The translations under genes and the position numbers were made by a program. 64,000 nucleotides of DNA, from contig NZ_LIWB01000021.1 in the NCBI RefSeq assembly GCF_001905725.1, positions 1-64,000 of the forward strand, written 5' to 3'. Numbering within the stretch: the first letter of the stretch is position 1; each line of letters begins with the position of its first letter. The stretch is from Streptomyces sp. CB02400. GTDB taxonomy: Bacteria; Actinomycetota; Actinomycetes; Streptomycetales; Streptomycetaceae. Of the stretch, positions 34,527-45,506 are shown in pieces. The notes beneath the pieces are model-generated. The model was not told the DNA's origin. It saw nothing but the letters and a program-made list of their open reading frames with translations, and did not search any database.

Positions 34527-35335
34527 CAGCCATGACGACACGGACCGCTGACGGATCCGGTGCGCCGGGAACGACGGGAGGCGCGCAGCCCTCGGCCGGA
34601 ACACCGCGGTCGTCCGTCCGGCGGGCGCACGGCCTGCTGCGCACCGGCTTCGGCCTGCTCGGTCCGCGCCACGGACGGCACACCCTGTCCGTGGACGACC
34701 TCGACACCCTGACCCTTCCCATCGGGGACGACGGGGTCGTCATCGGCGTGGACGCCGAGGGGCAGCCCGCCGTACTGGGACTGAACCGGCCCACGCCCTA
34801 CGATGTCGTGCTCATCGGCGGCCTGTGGACGGCCCAGGTTTTCGCACTGCGTGCCGCGGCGACCGGCGCGCGGGTCGCCGTGGAAACGGGGCGGGCACAG
34901 GCCTGGACCCAGTTGGTGCACGCGATGGGCGGCGGACAGAACGGGCTCACGGTGTACGACGTGGGGCGGGTGCCGCCGCAGGGCGCTTCAGCCGGTACTC
35001 CGGTGCTGGTGGTGCGGGATTGCGGGATGCGGCCGCCGCGGGGACGCGTGGTGTCCGGGCCCTGGCAGTCGGTACTGACACTGCTGCCTTACCTCAGCCC
35101 CGTTGCGCCCCGATTGCTGCGGCAGGCCCGGCTCGTGGGAGTGCAGCGGATATCGCCGGGCGAGGCCGAGGAGTTGAGCCGCGCGATCGCGCTGCCCCGG
35201 AGTGACGTCGAGGCCCTGCCGACCCTCGCCGACGGCATCACACTCTGGTGCGCCGACCGCGACCGGCAGTACGTGATGACGCAGCCGACCGATGCGGAGG
35301 TCGGGCTGCTGGGCACACCCCGACGGATGGACTGA
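34523..35335 (+). CDS. Conserved T7SS-locus protein coupled to eccE
   Basis: The 270-residue protein has no signal peptide or membrane helix. After a disordered N-terminus it has an alpha/beta region, VGIGVDAEGQPAVLGLNRP-like strands and YDVVLIGGLWTAQVFALRAA, that resembles the core of an FtsK/HerA-like or Rossmann fold without a P-loop. The 4-nt overlap with eccE (GTGA) suggests a fixed partnership. Streptomyces ESX loci usually carry such a gene here, but no biochemical role is known to me. It could be a cytoplasmic adaptor of the membrane complex (inference). Confidence 0.75.
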   Translation: MTAMTTRTADGSGAPGTTGGAQPSAGTPRSSVRRAHGLLRTGFGLLGPRHGRHTLSVDDLDTLTLPIGDDGVVIGVDAEGQPAVLGLNRPTPYDVVLIGGLWTAQVFALRAAATGARVAVETGRAQAWTQLVHAMGGGQNGLTVYDVGRVPPQGASAGTPVLVVRDCGMRPPRGRVVSGPWQSVLTLLPYLSPVAPRLLRQARLVGVQRISPGEAEELSRAIALPRSDVEALPTLADGITLWCADRDRQYVMTQPTDAEVGLLGTPRRMD

Positions 35336-35697
35336 AACCGTGGCCGATCGGCACATGGGCAAGGTGGGCCGTCGAGTTTCCTTTATGTCGACGGATTGAC
35401 GCGGTATGCCGTTTCACCCGCGGTGTCGAGGTATTGAGAGCGGCGCCGTTGGACAGATTGTGACAGGGCGGGCGTGCATCGAACGGTGGACGGGCCTGCC
35501 GGGGTGCCGGTGGTGGTGATTAGGCTGGGATCGGGCGCGGTGCCTGACCCACGAGCCAGGTACCGGCACCCGAGGGGTAGCCGGTGGGTCGGCCGGCCGT
35601 GGACCGGACGGCCTCGCAGCAACCTCGAACGACTTCGGATGACGAGACACGGTCGCCCCGACGCGGCATGAGGGTGCGCGACCAACCAGGAGGAACT
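35336..35697 (+). promoter_or_regulatory. Structured 362-nt leader before the EspI-like gene
   Basis: There is no gene here. The last 150 nt can fold: GACCC (35546-35550) with GGGTC (35586-35590) enclosing ACCGGC (35562-35567) with GCCGGT (35580-35585), and a second hairpin GGCCGT (35595-35600) with ACGGCC (35608-35613). AGGAGGAACT then precedes the GTG start. The 3' side of the first stem is contiguous while the 5' side has an 11-nt bulge, a shape seen in regulatory leaders. No known riboswitch consensus was recognised. Confidence 0.35.
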
Positions 35698-38600
35698 GTG
35701 AGCAGCGATCGGGACGGGACGCGCGGGGGCTGGGCGACACCCGGCGATGACCAGCCCGACGCGGAGTCCGCCATCGAGACGACGGGCGAGTTCACCATCG
35801 ACTACGCGCCGCCGGCCTGGTACACGCAGAACGCTTCGGGAAGTTCGGAGTCGGGGGCGTCGTCCGCTTCGTCGCCCTCCGGTTCCTCGCCCTCCTCACC
35901 TGCTTCGGCTCCTTCCTCCCATGGGCCCGTTCCGCCGCTGCCGGGGCTGACTCCGCCGCCGCACGCGGTGGGGGCCGCGGGGCCGTCGTCCTTTCCGGCG
36001 CAGCCGCCCGCGCCCGCGCCGGGGGCGCCCTCCACTCCGCCCGCGCCCGCTTCTGCGCCGGGCGCCCCGTTCACGCCTCCGGCGTCCGCGCCCGCCGCGC
36101 CGTTCACGCCGCCCGCACCACCCGCGCCGCCGTCCGGGGGGCCGGTGGCCGTGCCGAGGCTTCCGGTGGGGAGCGGGTTCGAGCCGCAGCGGTCGGAAGC
36201 GGAGAAGGAACCCGAGGAGTCGGGTGCGGCTTCCCCTTCGGCCGTGCCGGACATCCCGGCCGATGGGTTCCAGGCCGACAACGGTGATCTGGAGAGCGGT
36301 GCGACGATCCGCTTCTCCGCCGCCGCGCTGAAGCGGGAGATCGCGGAGCGCGAGGCGGAGGCGGAGACAGAGCCAGAGACGGAGACCGAGGCGGGATCGG
36401 AGAACGAGGCCGGAGCCGAGGCCGAGGCCGGGGTGCGGCTGGGGCCGTCGGACGCCGACGACGCCGACGACGCCGAGGAGGCGTCCGGTACGTCCGGCGC
36501 GCACGAAGTCGGCGAGGTCTCCGGCTCGGAGGACGTCACACCTGAGGACGCCGAGTCCTCGGTGACCGACGTGGAGGACGACGCCGCGTCGGCGGAGCCG
36601 GAGGCCGGGCCCGAGGACGCGGTGCCCTCCGAGGACGTACCGGTGACGGACGAGCCGACGACTGTCGAGCCGGTGAACGACGCGGTGCCCGCCGCCGCGG
36701 CTCCCGCGGAGACCCTCGAGGACAGCACGCCCCAGGACGCCGTCCCGGCCGCGCCCGACGCCCCGCCCGCCTGGACTTCCCCGGCGCCGCATGACGTGCC
36801 CCCGGTGCCGTCGGCGTACCCCGCCGCCCCGGCGCCGGCCGGCCAGTGGCCCGCGCAGCCTCAGCAGGCGCCGCAGGTGCCCGCCCAGCCGGCGGACACG
36901 GGCGCGCGGCCTCAGCCCGCGGCAGCGCAGGACCAGCCGGCCGTCCCCGCCCAGCAGCCGCCGTTCCAGCCCCAGGCGCCGCAGCCCGCGCCCGCCGCCT
37001 GGAACCCGCCGACCGCCCCACAGGCCGGCTACGGCTTCCCGCCCGCCGGCCCGGCATCCCAGCAACAGCCCGAGACCCCGTCGGCGCCGAACGCCCCGGC
37101 CGGATACGGCTTCCCGCAGCCGGGCGCCGCGCCGACGCCCCCGGCCCAGCCCGCCAGTGCCCCCGGCACGGCGAACCCGCAGGCCGGTTACGGCTTCCCG
37201 CAGCCCGGCGCGGCAGTCCCCCAGCCCCCGGCGCAGCAGCCCGAGACCCCGGCACCCAACGCCCCCGCCGGATACGGCTTCCCCCAGCAGCAGCCGGGTG
37301 CCACCCCGACTCCCCCGGCCCAGCCCGCCGGTCACGGCTTCCCGCCCGCCGGTACCCCCGGCGCGGCGAATCCGCAGCCCGGCGCGGCGGCCCCCCAGCC
37401 CCCGGCGCAGCAGCCCGAGACCCCGTCACCCAACGCCCCCGCCGGATACGGCTTCCCCCAGCAGCAGCCGGGTGCCACCCCGACCCCTCCGGCCCAGCCC
37501 GCCGGTTACGGCTTCCCGCCCGCCGGTACCCCCGGCGCGGCAGTTCCCCAGCCCCCGGCGCAGCAGCCCGAGAGTGCTCCCGCTCCCGACGCGCACGCCG
37601 GGTACGGACTCCCCCAGCCCGGCACGGCAGTTCCGCAGCAGCAGCCCTTCGGGCAGCCCCAGCCCGGCACCCCGCCCGTACCCGGCCCGCAGGCCGGTTA
37701 CGGCTTCCCGCAGCAGCAGCCGGGTGTGCCGCCGCAGCAGCCCGTCGATCCGCGTACCGGGGCCGCCTGGCCGCAGCCCGTTCAGCACGACCAGCGGCAG
37801 CCGACCAACCCCGGTGCGGCGCCCCTCGGCTACACCGCTGCCGTGGAGCTGTCCTCGGACCGGCTGCTCAACAGCAAGAAGCAGAAGGCGAAGAGCAGCC
37901 GCCCCGCGGCCGGCGGTTCGCGTTTCAAGCTGGGCGGGAAGAAGGAGGAGGCCGAGCGGCAGCGGAAGCTGGAGCTGATCCGTACGCCGGTGCTGTCCTG
38001 CTACCGCATCGCCGTCATCAGCCTCAAGGGCGGCGTCGGCAAGACGACCACGACCACCGCCCTCGGCGCCACCCTCGCCACCGAGCGGCAGGACAAGATC
38101 CTCGCGATCGACGCCAACCCGGACGCCGGTACGCTCGGCCGCCGGGTGCGGCGCGAGACCGGGGCCACCATCCGCGACCTCGTCCAGGCGATCCCGTACC
38201 TCAACTCGTACATGGACATCCGGCGGTTCACCTCCCAGGCGCCGTCCGGTCTGGAGATCATCGCCAACGACGTCGACCCGGCCGTGTCCACGACGTTCAA
38301 CGACGAGGACTACCGGCGCGCGATCGACGTGCTCGGCAAGCAGTACCCGGTCATCCTCACCGACTCCGGTACGGGTCTGCTCTACAGCGCCATGCGCGGC
38401 GTGCTGGACCTCGCCGACCAGCTCATCATCATCTCCACGCCGTCCGTGGACGGTGCGAGCAGTGCCAGTACGACGCTGGACTGGCTGTCCGCGCACGGGT
38501 ACGCGGACCTCGTCTCGCGGTCCCTCACCGTGATCTCCGGGGTGCGCGAGACCGGCAAGATGATCAAGGTCGACGACATCGTGGCGCACTTCCGGACCCG

Positions 38601-38997
38601 GTGCCGGGGCGTGCTCGTCGTGCCGTTCGACGAGCATCTGGCCGCCGGTGCGGAGGTCGACCTCGACATGATGCGGCCGAAGGTGCGGGAGGCGTACTTC
38701 AACCTCGCGGCGCTGGTCGCCGAGGACTTCGTACGGCATCAGCAGTCGCACGGTCTGTGGACCTCCGACGGCAACCCGCCGCCGGTCGCCGCCCCGCCGC
38801 TGCCGGGCCAGCCCTTCCCCGGCCAGCCCGTTCCGGGTCAGCCCATGCCCGGTCAGCCCATGCCCGGTCAGGCCGTCCCCGGTCAGCCGGGCCCGTACCC
38901 CCAGCAGCCGCAGCCCGGACAGCCTCCGGCCCAGCCCGGCCACCCGTACCCGCAGGTCCCGGGCCAGCCCTATCCTCCTCACCCCGGCCAGCAGTAA
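35698..38997 (+). CDS. EspI-like Pro/Ala-rich ParA-type ATPase of the ESX locus
   Basis: The 1099-residue protein has a long disordered N-terminal part: Ser/Pro/Ala-rich to about 160, strongly acidic (Glu/Asp) to about 340, then Pro/Gln/Ala-rich repeats of the form AGYGFPQPGA to about 720. A MinD/ParA-type ATPase domain with deviant Walker A KGGVGKTT (777-784) and AIDANPDAGTLGRRV follows, then a tail of PGQPMPGQ repeats. The order Pro-rich region then ParA domain is that of mycobacterial EspI, which down-regulates ESX-1 when ATP is low. A regulatory role here is inference. The start is GTG behind AGGAGGAACT, and a UUCG terminator follows. Confidence 0.85.
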   Translation: MSSDRDGTRGGWATPGDDQPDAESAIETTGEFTIDYAPPAWYTQNASGSSESGASSASSPSGSSPSSPASAPSSHGPVPPLPGLTPPPHAVGAAGPSSFPAQPPAPAPGAPSTPPAPASAPGAPFTPPASAPAAPFTPPAPPAPPSGGPVAVPRLPVGSGFEPQRSEAEKEPEESGAASPSAVPDIPADGFQADNGDLESGATIRFSAAALKREIAEREAEAETEPETETEAGSENEAGAEAEAGVRLGPSDADDADDAEEASGTSGAHEVGEVSGSEDVTPEDAESSVTDVEDDAASAEPEAGPEDAVPSEDVPVTDEPTTVEPVNDAVPAAAAPAETLEDSTPQDAVPAAPDAPPAWTSPAPHDVPPVPSAYPAAPAPAGQWPAQPQQAPQVPAQPADTGARPQPAAAQDQPAVPAQQPPFQPQAPQPAPAAWNPPTAPQAGYGFPPAGPASQQQPETPSAPNAPAGYGFPQPGAAPTPPAQPASAPGTANPQAGYGFPQPGAAVPQPPAQQPETPAPNAPAGYGFPQQQPGATPTPPAQPAGHGFPPAGTPGAANPQPGAAAPQPPAQQPETPSPNAPAGYGFPQQQPGATPTPPAQPAGYGFPPAGTPGAAVPQPPAQQPESAPAPDAHAGYGLPQPGTAVPQQQPFGQPQPGTPPVPGPQAGYGFPQQQPGVPPQQPVDPRTGAAWPQPVQHDQRQPTNPGAAPLGYTAAVELSSDRLLNSKKQKAKSSRPAAGGSRFKLGGKKEEAERQRKLELIRTPVLSCYRIAVISLKGGVGKTTTTTALGATLATERQDKILAIDANPDAGTLGRRVRRETGATIRDLVQAIPYLNSYMDIRRFTSQAPSGLEIIANDVDPAVSTTFNDEDYRRAIDVLGKQYPVILTDSGTGLLYSAMRGVLDLADQLIIISTPSVDGASSASTTLDWLSAHGYADLVSRSLTVISGVRETGKMIKVDDIVAHFRTRCRGVLVVPFDEHLAAGAEVDLDMMRPKVREAYFNLAALVAEDFVRHQQSHGLWTSDGNPPPVAAPPLPGQPFPGQPVPGQPMPGQPMPGQAVPGQPGPYPQQPQPGQPPAQPGHPYPQVPGQPYPPHPGQQ
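37201..37548 (+). repeat. 174-bp in-frame tandem repeat in the EspI-like gene
   Basis: Copies at 37201-37374 and 37375-37548 (58 codons each) are nearly identical over most of their length, with a partial third copy after them and looser relatives before. Each codes the Pro/Gln-rich block containing NAPAGYGFPQQQPG and AGYGFPPAGTPG. Confidence 0.8.
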
Positions 38998-39049
38998 GGC
39001 CCCGCGACCGAGCGGCCCCTTTCGAGGGGCCGCTTTCGCGTGCGGGGCC
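38998..39049 (+). terminator. UUCG-capped double-stem terminator
   Basis: AGCGGCCCCT (39011-39020), loop TTCG, pairs perfectly with 39025-39034. An outer stem GGCCCCGC (38998-39005) pairs with 39042-39049. It begins at the base after the TAA of the EspI-like gene. Confidence 0.85.
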
Positions 39050-39250
39050 GGAATCCGCCGTCAGGCCCTGGCCAGCAGCGCGTCAGTGATCTGGACCAAT
39101 GGACGCGCCATGTGCGTCAACTCGTTGTTTCCGCAGGCCACATGGGGTGCCCGCGCCGTTGACGCTCGCGGTGGTCGCTGATAGACACACTCATCACTCA
39201 TCTGATCAACCCGCCCTTCCCGTGCGAGCGATGACGCGAGGTCAGCGACC

Positions 39251-41113
39251 ATGGAAACGAACGATCAGTACGGCGGTCACCACCGCACCCCGGGCCGCAC
39301 CCGGCTCGTCATGGCGGCCGGCGCCGCCGCGCTCACCCTCAGCGCCGGGCTCGCCACCCCGCTCAACCCGGCGCCGGAGCAGGCGCGGGCGGCCGACGAC
39401 GGCACCAAGGTGCTGACCGTCGCGGTGGCGCAGAGTGTCGACTCGCTCAGCCCGTTCCTGGCGGTACGGCTGCTCAGTACGAGCATCCACCGGCTCACCT
39501 ACGAGTACCTGACGAACTACGACCCCGAGGACAACCACGTCATCCCCGGCCTGGCCACCAAGTGGGAATCGTCGCCGGACAAGCTGACCTGGACGTACAC
39601 CATCCGCTCGGACTCCAAGTGGTCGGACGGCGAGCAGGCCACCGCCGAGGACGCGGCCTGGACGTTCAACACGATGATGACGGACCCCGGCGCGGCCACC
39701 GCGAACGGCAGCTACGTCGCCAACTTCGAGAAGGTGACCGCGCCGAGCCCCACCGAGCTGGTCATCGAGCTGAAGAAGCCGCAGGCCACGATGACGGCGC
39801 TGGACGTGCCGATCGTGCCCAAGCACGTGTGGGAGAAGGTCGACGACTACACGGAGTTCAACAACGACAAGGACTTCCCCATCGTCGGCAACGGGCCGTT
39901 CGTCCTCACCGACTACAAGGCGGACAGCTATGTGCGGCTGAAGGCCAACAAGGACTTCTGGCGCGGGTCACCCAAGTTCGACGAGCTGGTCTTCCGCTAC
40001 TACAAGGACCAGGACGCCGCGGTGTCGGCGCTGCGCAAGGGCGAGGTGTCGTTCGTCGCCGGGTCACCGTCCCTGACGCCCGCCCAGACGGAGGCGCTGA
40101 AGAAAGAGAAGAACATCCGGGTCAACGACGCGCCGGGGCGCCGCTTCTACGCGCTGGCCACCAACCCGGGCGCGAAGGCGAAGAACGGCGAGAAGATGGG
40201 TGACGGACACCCCTCTCTGCTCGACCAGCGGGTGCGCAACGCGCTGTTCATGGCGGTGGACCGGAAGACCATCATCGACAAGGTGTTCCAGGGGCACGCC
40301 GTGGAGGGCGCCGGCTACATCCCACCGCGCTTCTCGCAGTACTTCTGGGAGCCGTCGGCCGACCAGGAGCTGGCGTACGACCCGGCGGAGGCGGCCCGGC
40401 TGCTCGACCAGGCCGGCTACGAGAAGAACGGCGACGGCAAGCGGGTCGGCAAGGACGGCAAGCCGATCGACTACCGCGTGCTGTGCCATGCCACCGACCC
40501 GAACGACAAGGCGGTCGGCCAGTACCTCGAGGAGTGGTGGGGCGACCTCGGTATCGGGGTGACGCTCAACTGCCTGGACAACGTGACCGATCCCTGGCTC
40601 GCCGGTGAGTACGACCTCGCCTTCGACGGCTGGTCGGTCAACCCGGACCCCGACTTCGTGCTGTCCATCCACACCTGCGCGGCGCTCCCGGCGACCCCGG
40701 AGGAGACCGGCGCGACCGACAACTTCATCTGCGACAAGACGTACGACGAGCTGTACGCGCGGCAGCTCGCCGAGTACGACGCCGGCAAGCGGGCGGACAT
40801 CGTCAAGCAGATGGAGTCGCGGCTGTACGACCTCGGGTACATGAACGTCATGGCGTACCCGAACGCGGTCGAGGCGTACCGCACGGACCAGATCGAGTCG
40901 ATCACCACCATGCCGTCGAAGGCGGGCAACATCTACGGCCAGGACGGCTACTGGAGCTGGTGGTCGGCGGTGCCGGCGGACTCCGGCGACGGGGGCGGTG
41001 ATTCGTCGTCGACGGGCGTGGTCATCGGGATCGTCGCGGGTGTCGTCGTCCTCGCGGGGCTGGGGGTCTTCGTGGCGATGCGGCGACGGGCCACGGCCGA
41101 GGATCGCGAGTAG
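39251..41113 (+). CDS. ABC peptide-type substrate-binding protein, membrane-anchored
   Basis: This is a family 5 extracellular solute-binding protein of 620 residues (oligopeptide/dipeptide/nickel type). It shows a Tat/Sec-like signal (about 15-47, ending ARAADD) without a lipobox Cys, then the conserved core (YEYLTNYDPEDNHVIPGLAT; ATAEDAAWTFNTMM; VRNALFMAVDRKTIIDKVF). It ends with a linker and a C-terminal membrane helix (about 592-612, VVIGIVAGVVVLAGLGVFVA) plus basic anchor. So attachment is by the C-terminus rather than by lipid. It is the first gene of a five-gene importer operon ending at 45495. The substrate is not predictable from sequence alone. Confidence 0.9.
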   Translation: METNDQYGGHHRTPGRTRLVMAAGAAALTLSAGLATPLNPAPEQARAADDGTKVLTVAVAQSVDSLSPFLAVRLLSTSIHRLTYEYLTNYDPEDNHVIPGLATKWESSPDKLTWTYTIRSDSKWSDGEQATAEDAAWTFNTMMTDPGAATANGSYVANFEKVTAPSPTELVIELKKPQATMTALDVPIVPKHVWEKVDDYTEFNNDKDFPIVGNGPFVLTDYKADSYVRLKANKDFWRGSPKFDELVFRYYKDQDAAVSALRKGEVSFVAGSPSLTPAQTEALKKEKNIRVNDAPGRRFYALATNPGAKAKNGEKMGDGHPSLLDQRVRNALFMAVDRKTIIDKVFQGHAVEGAGYIPPRFSQYFWEPSADQELAYDPAEAARLLDQAGYEKNGDGKRVGKDGKPIDYRVLCHATDPNDKAVGQYLEEWWGDLGIGVTLNCLDNVTDPWLAGEYDLAFDGWSVNPDPDFVLSIHTCAALPATPEETGATDNFICDKTYDELYARQLAEYDAGKRADIVKQMESRLYDLGYMNVMAYPNAVEAYRTDQIESITTMPSKAGNIYGQDGYWSWWSAVPADSGDGGGDSSSTGVVIGIVAGVVVLAGLGVFVAMRRRATAEDRE

Positions 41114-41130
41114 GCGGCGAACGGACACTC

Positions 41131-42231
41131 ATGACCGCTGACGCGACATCCGCATCGGCAGGGGGCACGGGGGCCTCCGGTCCGACGAAGAAGGACGGAC
41201 CGGAGGCCGCCCACGGACCACGCGGGCCACGCGGGCCACGCGACGGCCGTATCACCACCGCGTATCCGCGCTATGTGGCGGGCAAGCTCGCCGGTGCGGC
41301 CGTGTCCCTCCTCGCCGTCCTCGTCACCAGCTTCTTCCTCTTCCGGCTGATCCCCGGCGACCCGGTGAAGTTCATGACCGGCGGCCGTCAGGTGTCGGCC
41401 GAGCAACTGGCCGCGTACCGGGAGCAGTTCGGGCTGGACCTGCCACTGTGGCAGCAGTTCACCGACTACTGCGGCAAGGCGCTCACCGGCGATCTGGGGA
41501 CGTCGTACCAGTTCAACGCGCCGGTGGTCGACAAGATCACGGAGGCGCTGCCGAACACGCTGCTGCTCACCGGCACCGCCTTCGTCCTCTACACGGCGCT
41601 CGGGATCGTCCTGGGCACCCGGTCGGCGTGGCGGCACGGGCGGCTCGGTGACAAGCTCAACACCGGGCTGGCGCTGACGCTGTACTCCCTGCCGTCCTTC
41701 TGGCTGGGGTTGCTGCTGATCACCACGCTGTCGGTGGGGATCGGGCCGCTGCCGGGGCTGTTCCCGACCGGTGGCATGGAGTCGGGCGGGGAGGAGGGCT
41801 TCGCGTACGTCGTGGACGTGGCGCACCACCTGGTGCTGCCGGTGGTGACGCTGGTGGCCGTGGATTACGGGCAGACGCTGCTGGTGACGCGGTCGGCGCT
41901 GCTGGACGAGATGGGCAGCGACTATCTGACCACCGCGCGGGCCAAGGGGCTGCGCGACGACCTCGTACGGCGCCGGCACGCGGTGCCCAACGCGCTGCTG
42001 CCGACCGTGACGCTGATCTTCATCAACCTCGGGCGGACGGTGGCCGGTGTGATCCTGGTGGAGACGGTCTTCTCCTGGCCGGGTCTGGGAGGGCTGTTCT
42101 ACCAGGCGCTGAGCGTGCCCGATCTGCCGCTGGTGCAGGGGCTGTTCTTCGTGTTCGCCGCGGCGGTGGTCGTGATGAACACGCTCGCCGATCTGATCTA
42201 TCCGCTGTTCGATCCCCGGGTGGGCCGATGA
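41131..42231 (+). CDS. ABC peptide-type transporter permease (DppB family)
   Basis: This inner-membrane permease of 366 residues has a Gly/Pro/Arg-rich cytoplasmic start (to about residue 45), a first membrane helix (AVSLLAVLVTSFFLFRLIPG), then five more. The binding-protein-dependent EAA-type loop appears as YLTTARAKGLRDDLVRRRHA. It pairs with the next permease. The stop overlaps the following ATG (ATGA). It lies 17 nt after the binding protein gene. Confidence 0.92.
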   Translation: MTADATSASAGGTGASGPTKKDGPEAAHGPRGPRGPRDGRITTAYPRYVAGKLAGAAVSLLAVLVTSFFLFRLIPGDPVKFMTGGRQVSAEQLAAYREQFGLDLPLWQQFTDYCGKALTGDLGTSYQFNAPVVDKITEALPNTLLLTGTAFVLYTALGIVLGTRSAWRHGRLGDKLNTGLALTLYSLPSFWLGLLLITTLSVGIGPLPGLFPTGGMESGGEEGFAYVVDVAHHLVLPVVTLVAVDYGQTLLVTRSALLDEMGSDYLTTARAKGLRDDLVRRRHAVPNALLPTVTLIFINLGRTVAGVILVETVFSWPGLGGLFYQALSVPDLPLVQGLFFVFAAAVVVMNTLADLIYPLFDPRVGR

Positions 42232-43138
42232 CGACCGAGAAGATGCCGGCCGCGCGCCCCCGCGCCCTGGCGTGGCAGCGGCGCCGGGCCTCGGCCGCGC
42301 GGTTCTGGCGGCAGTACCGCACCCACCAGGCCGGCCTCTTCGGCCTCGCCACGCTGGCGCTGTTCGCGCTGCTCGCCCTGGCGGCTCCGCTGATCGTCGG
42401 CTCCGACGTGGCCGACGTGACCGGCGCGCCGGGCAGCCCGCTGGAGCGCCCGAGCGCGGAACTCCCCTTCGGGGCCGACCGGTTCGGGCGGAATCTGCTC
42501 GGCCTGGTGATCTGGGGTGCGCGGGTGTCGCTGCTGGTGGGGCTGCTGGCGGCCGTGCTGTCGGTGGCGATCGGCACGGTGATCGGGGTGACGGCGGGGC
42601 ACTTCCGGGGCTGGTACGCGACGGTGGTGATGCGGATCACCGACTGGTTCCTGGTGATGCCGACGCTGGTGCTGGCGATCGCGCTGGCCACGGTGATGTC
42701 CCGCTCGCTGCTGACGATCGTCGTGGCGATCGGGGTGACGACCTGGCCGACGACGGCCCGGCTGGTGCGGGCGCAGACGCTGGCGGTGGAGACCCGGCCG
42801 TACATCGAGCGGGCGCGGGCGCTCGGCGGCGGGCACTGGCACATCATGTCCCGGCATGTGCTGCCCAATGTGATGCCGCTGGTGCTGGCGCAGACGACGC
42901 TGATCATCTCCTCGGCGATCCTGGCGGAGGCGACGCTGGCCTTCCTGGGGCTCGGCGATCCGACGGTGGTGTCGTGGGGCGGGCTGCTGCAGGACGCCCG
43001 GGAGGCGGGTGCGGTCAGCGCCGGGCACTGGTGGTACCTGGTGCCGCCGGGCATCGCCATCGCCGTGGTGGCGCTGGCGTTCACACTGTGCGGACGGGCC
43101 GTGGAGTCCGTCCTCAACCCCAGGCTGGGGGTGTCCCG

Positions 43139-43142
<4 letters not shown>
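42228..43142 (+). CDS. ABC peptide-type transporter permease (DppC family)
   Basis: The 304-residue second permease starts with the basic segment before helix 1 (RTHQAGLFGLATLALFALLA). It contains the periplasmic FGADRFGRNLLGLVIWGAR motif typical of DppC/OppC and the EAA loop YIERARALGGGHWHIMSRHV. ATG 42228 overlaps the DppB-like stop, and its own stop overlaps the TTG of the ATPase gene (TTGA), so the operon is tightly coupled. Confidence 0.93.
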
Positions 43143-44505
<1,363 letters not shown>

Positions 44506-44509
<4 letters not shown>

Positions 44510-45495
44510 CCACCTCCACCACTCCCCTCCTCAGCGCTCAGGGTGTGCGCATCGCCTTCCCGGGGCGGCACGGTGCCCCGGACGCCCGGGCCGTGGACGG
44601 TGTCGACCTGGACATCCGGCCCGGTGAGATCGTCGCCCTGGTCGGCGAGTCGGGCTGTGGCAAGACGACGCTGGCCCGCGCCCTGCTGGGTCTGGTCGAG
44701 CCGACCGCGGGCCGGGTCACCTTCGACGGGCGGCCGTTGGAGTACTCCGGCCGCTCCCTGAAGGCGTACCGCAGGCGCGTGCAGCTGGTGCTGCAGGACC
44801 CGAGCGGCTCGCTCAACCCCCGGCACACGGTGTACGACGCGGTGGCCGAGGGGCTGCGCATCCACGGCCACGGAGGTGACGAGCGGGCCGCGGTCGCCGA
44901 CGCCCTGTCCCGGGCCGGGCTGCGCCCGCCGGAGCGCTTCTTCCTGCGCTATCCGCACGAGCTGTCCGGCGGTCAGCGGCAGCGCGTGGTGATCGCGGGC
45001 GCTCTGGTACTGGAACCCGAACTCCTCGTCGCCGACGAGCCGGTGGCCTCCCTCGACGCGTCGGTACGCGGGGAGATCCTCGCCCTGCTGCTGCGGCTGC
45101 GCGCCGAACTGGGCCTGTCCGCGCTGGTGGTCACCCACGATCTGGGGCTGGCCTGGAACATCGCCGACCGGGTCGCGGTGATGTACCTGGGCCGGATCGT
45201 GGAGACCGGGGCGGTGGAGCGGGTCCTGACGGCCCCCCGGCATCCGTACACCCGGGCCCTGCTGTCGGTCCTCCCCGAGGCACCGGGCGAGCCGGTGGTC
45301 CTCACGGGCGAGCCCCCGGACCCGTCCCGCGTCCCGTCCGGCTGCCGGTTCCACGCCCGCTGCCAGATCCTGGCGGGCGGCGAGGCGGACCGGGCGGGGG
45401 TGGCGGAGGCGTGCCGGGGCCGGGACCCGGAGATCCTCGACGGGGGCGGCACGGCCCAGGTGGCGTGCCACTGGGCGCACGCCCGGAAGAGCTGA
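44506..45495 (+). CDS. ABC peptide-type transporter ATPase (DppF family)
   Basis: The second ATPase, of normal length (329 residues), has Walker A GESGCGKTT, signature LSGGQRQRVV, Walker B LLVADEPVASLD and the H-loop in ALVVTHDLG. It ends with the CRFHARCQI cluster near the C-terminus. ATG 44506 overlaps the TGA of the preceding ATPase gene. It ends the importer operon; its stop is only 11 nt from the convergent ribF stop, so transcripts from both sides probably overlap. Confidence 0.94.
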
Positions 45496-45506
45496 CCGGA
45501 CAGGCC

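Noticed and set aside
35336..35697. Riboswitch in the leader of the EspI-like gene
   Set aside because: The leader folds, but I could not match ydaO, cobalamin, SAM, TPP or other consensus cores, so it is reported only as a structured leader.
39061..39252. 63-codon minus-strand frame in the gap before the ABC operon, ending LVQITDALLARA
   Set aside because: The end looks faintly coding, but there is no clear start with a ribosome site and no recognised homology; at most a gene remnant.
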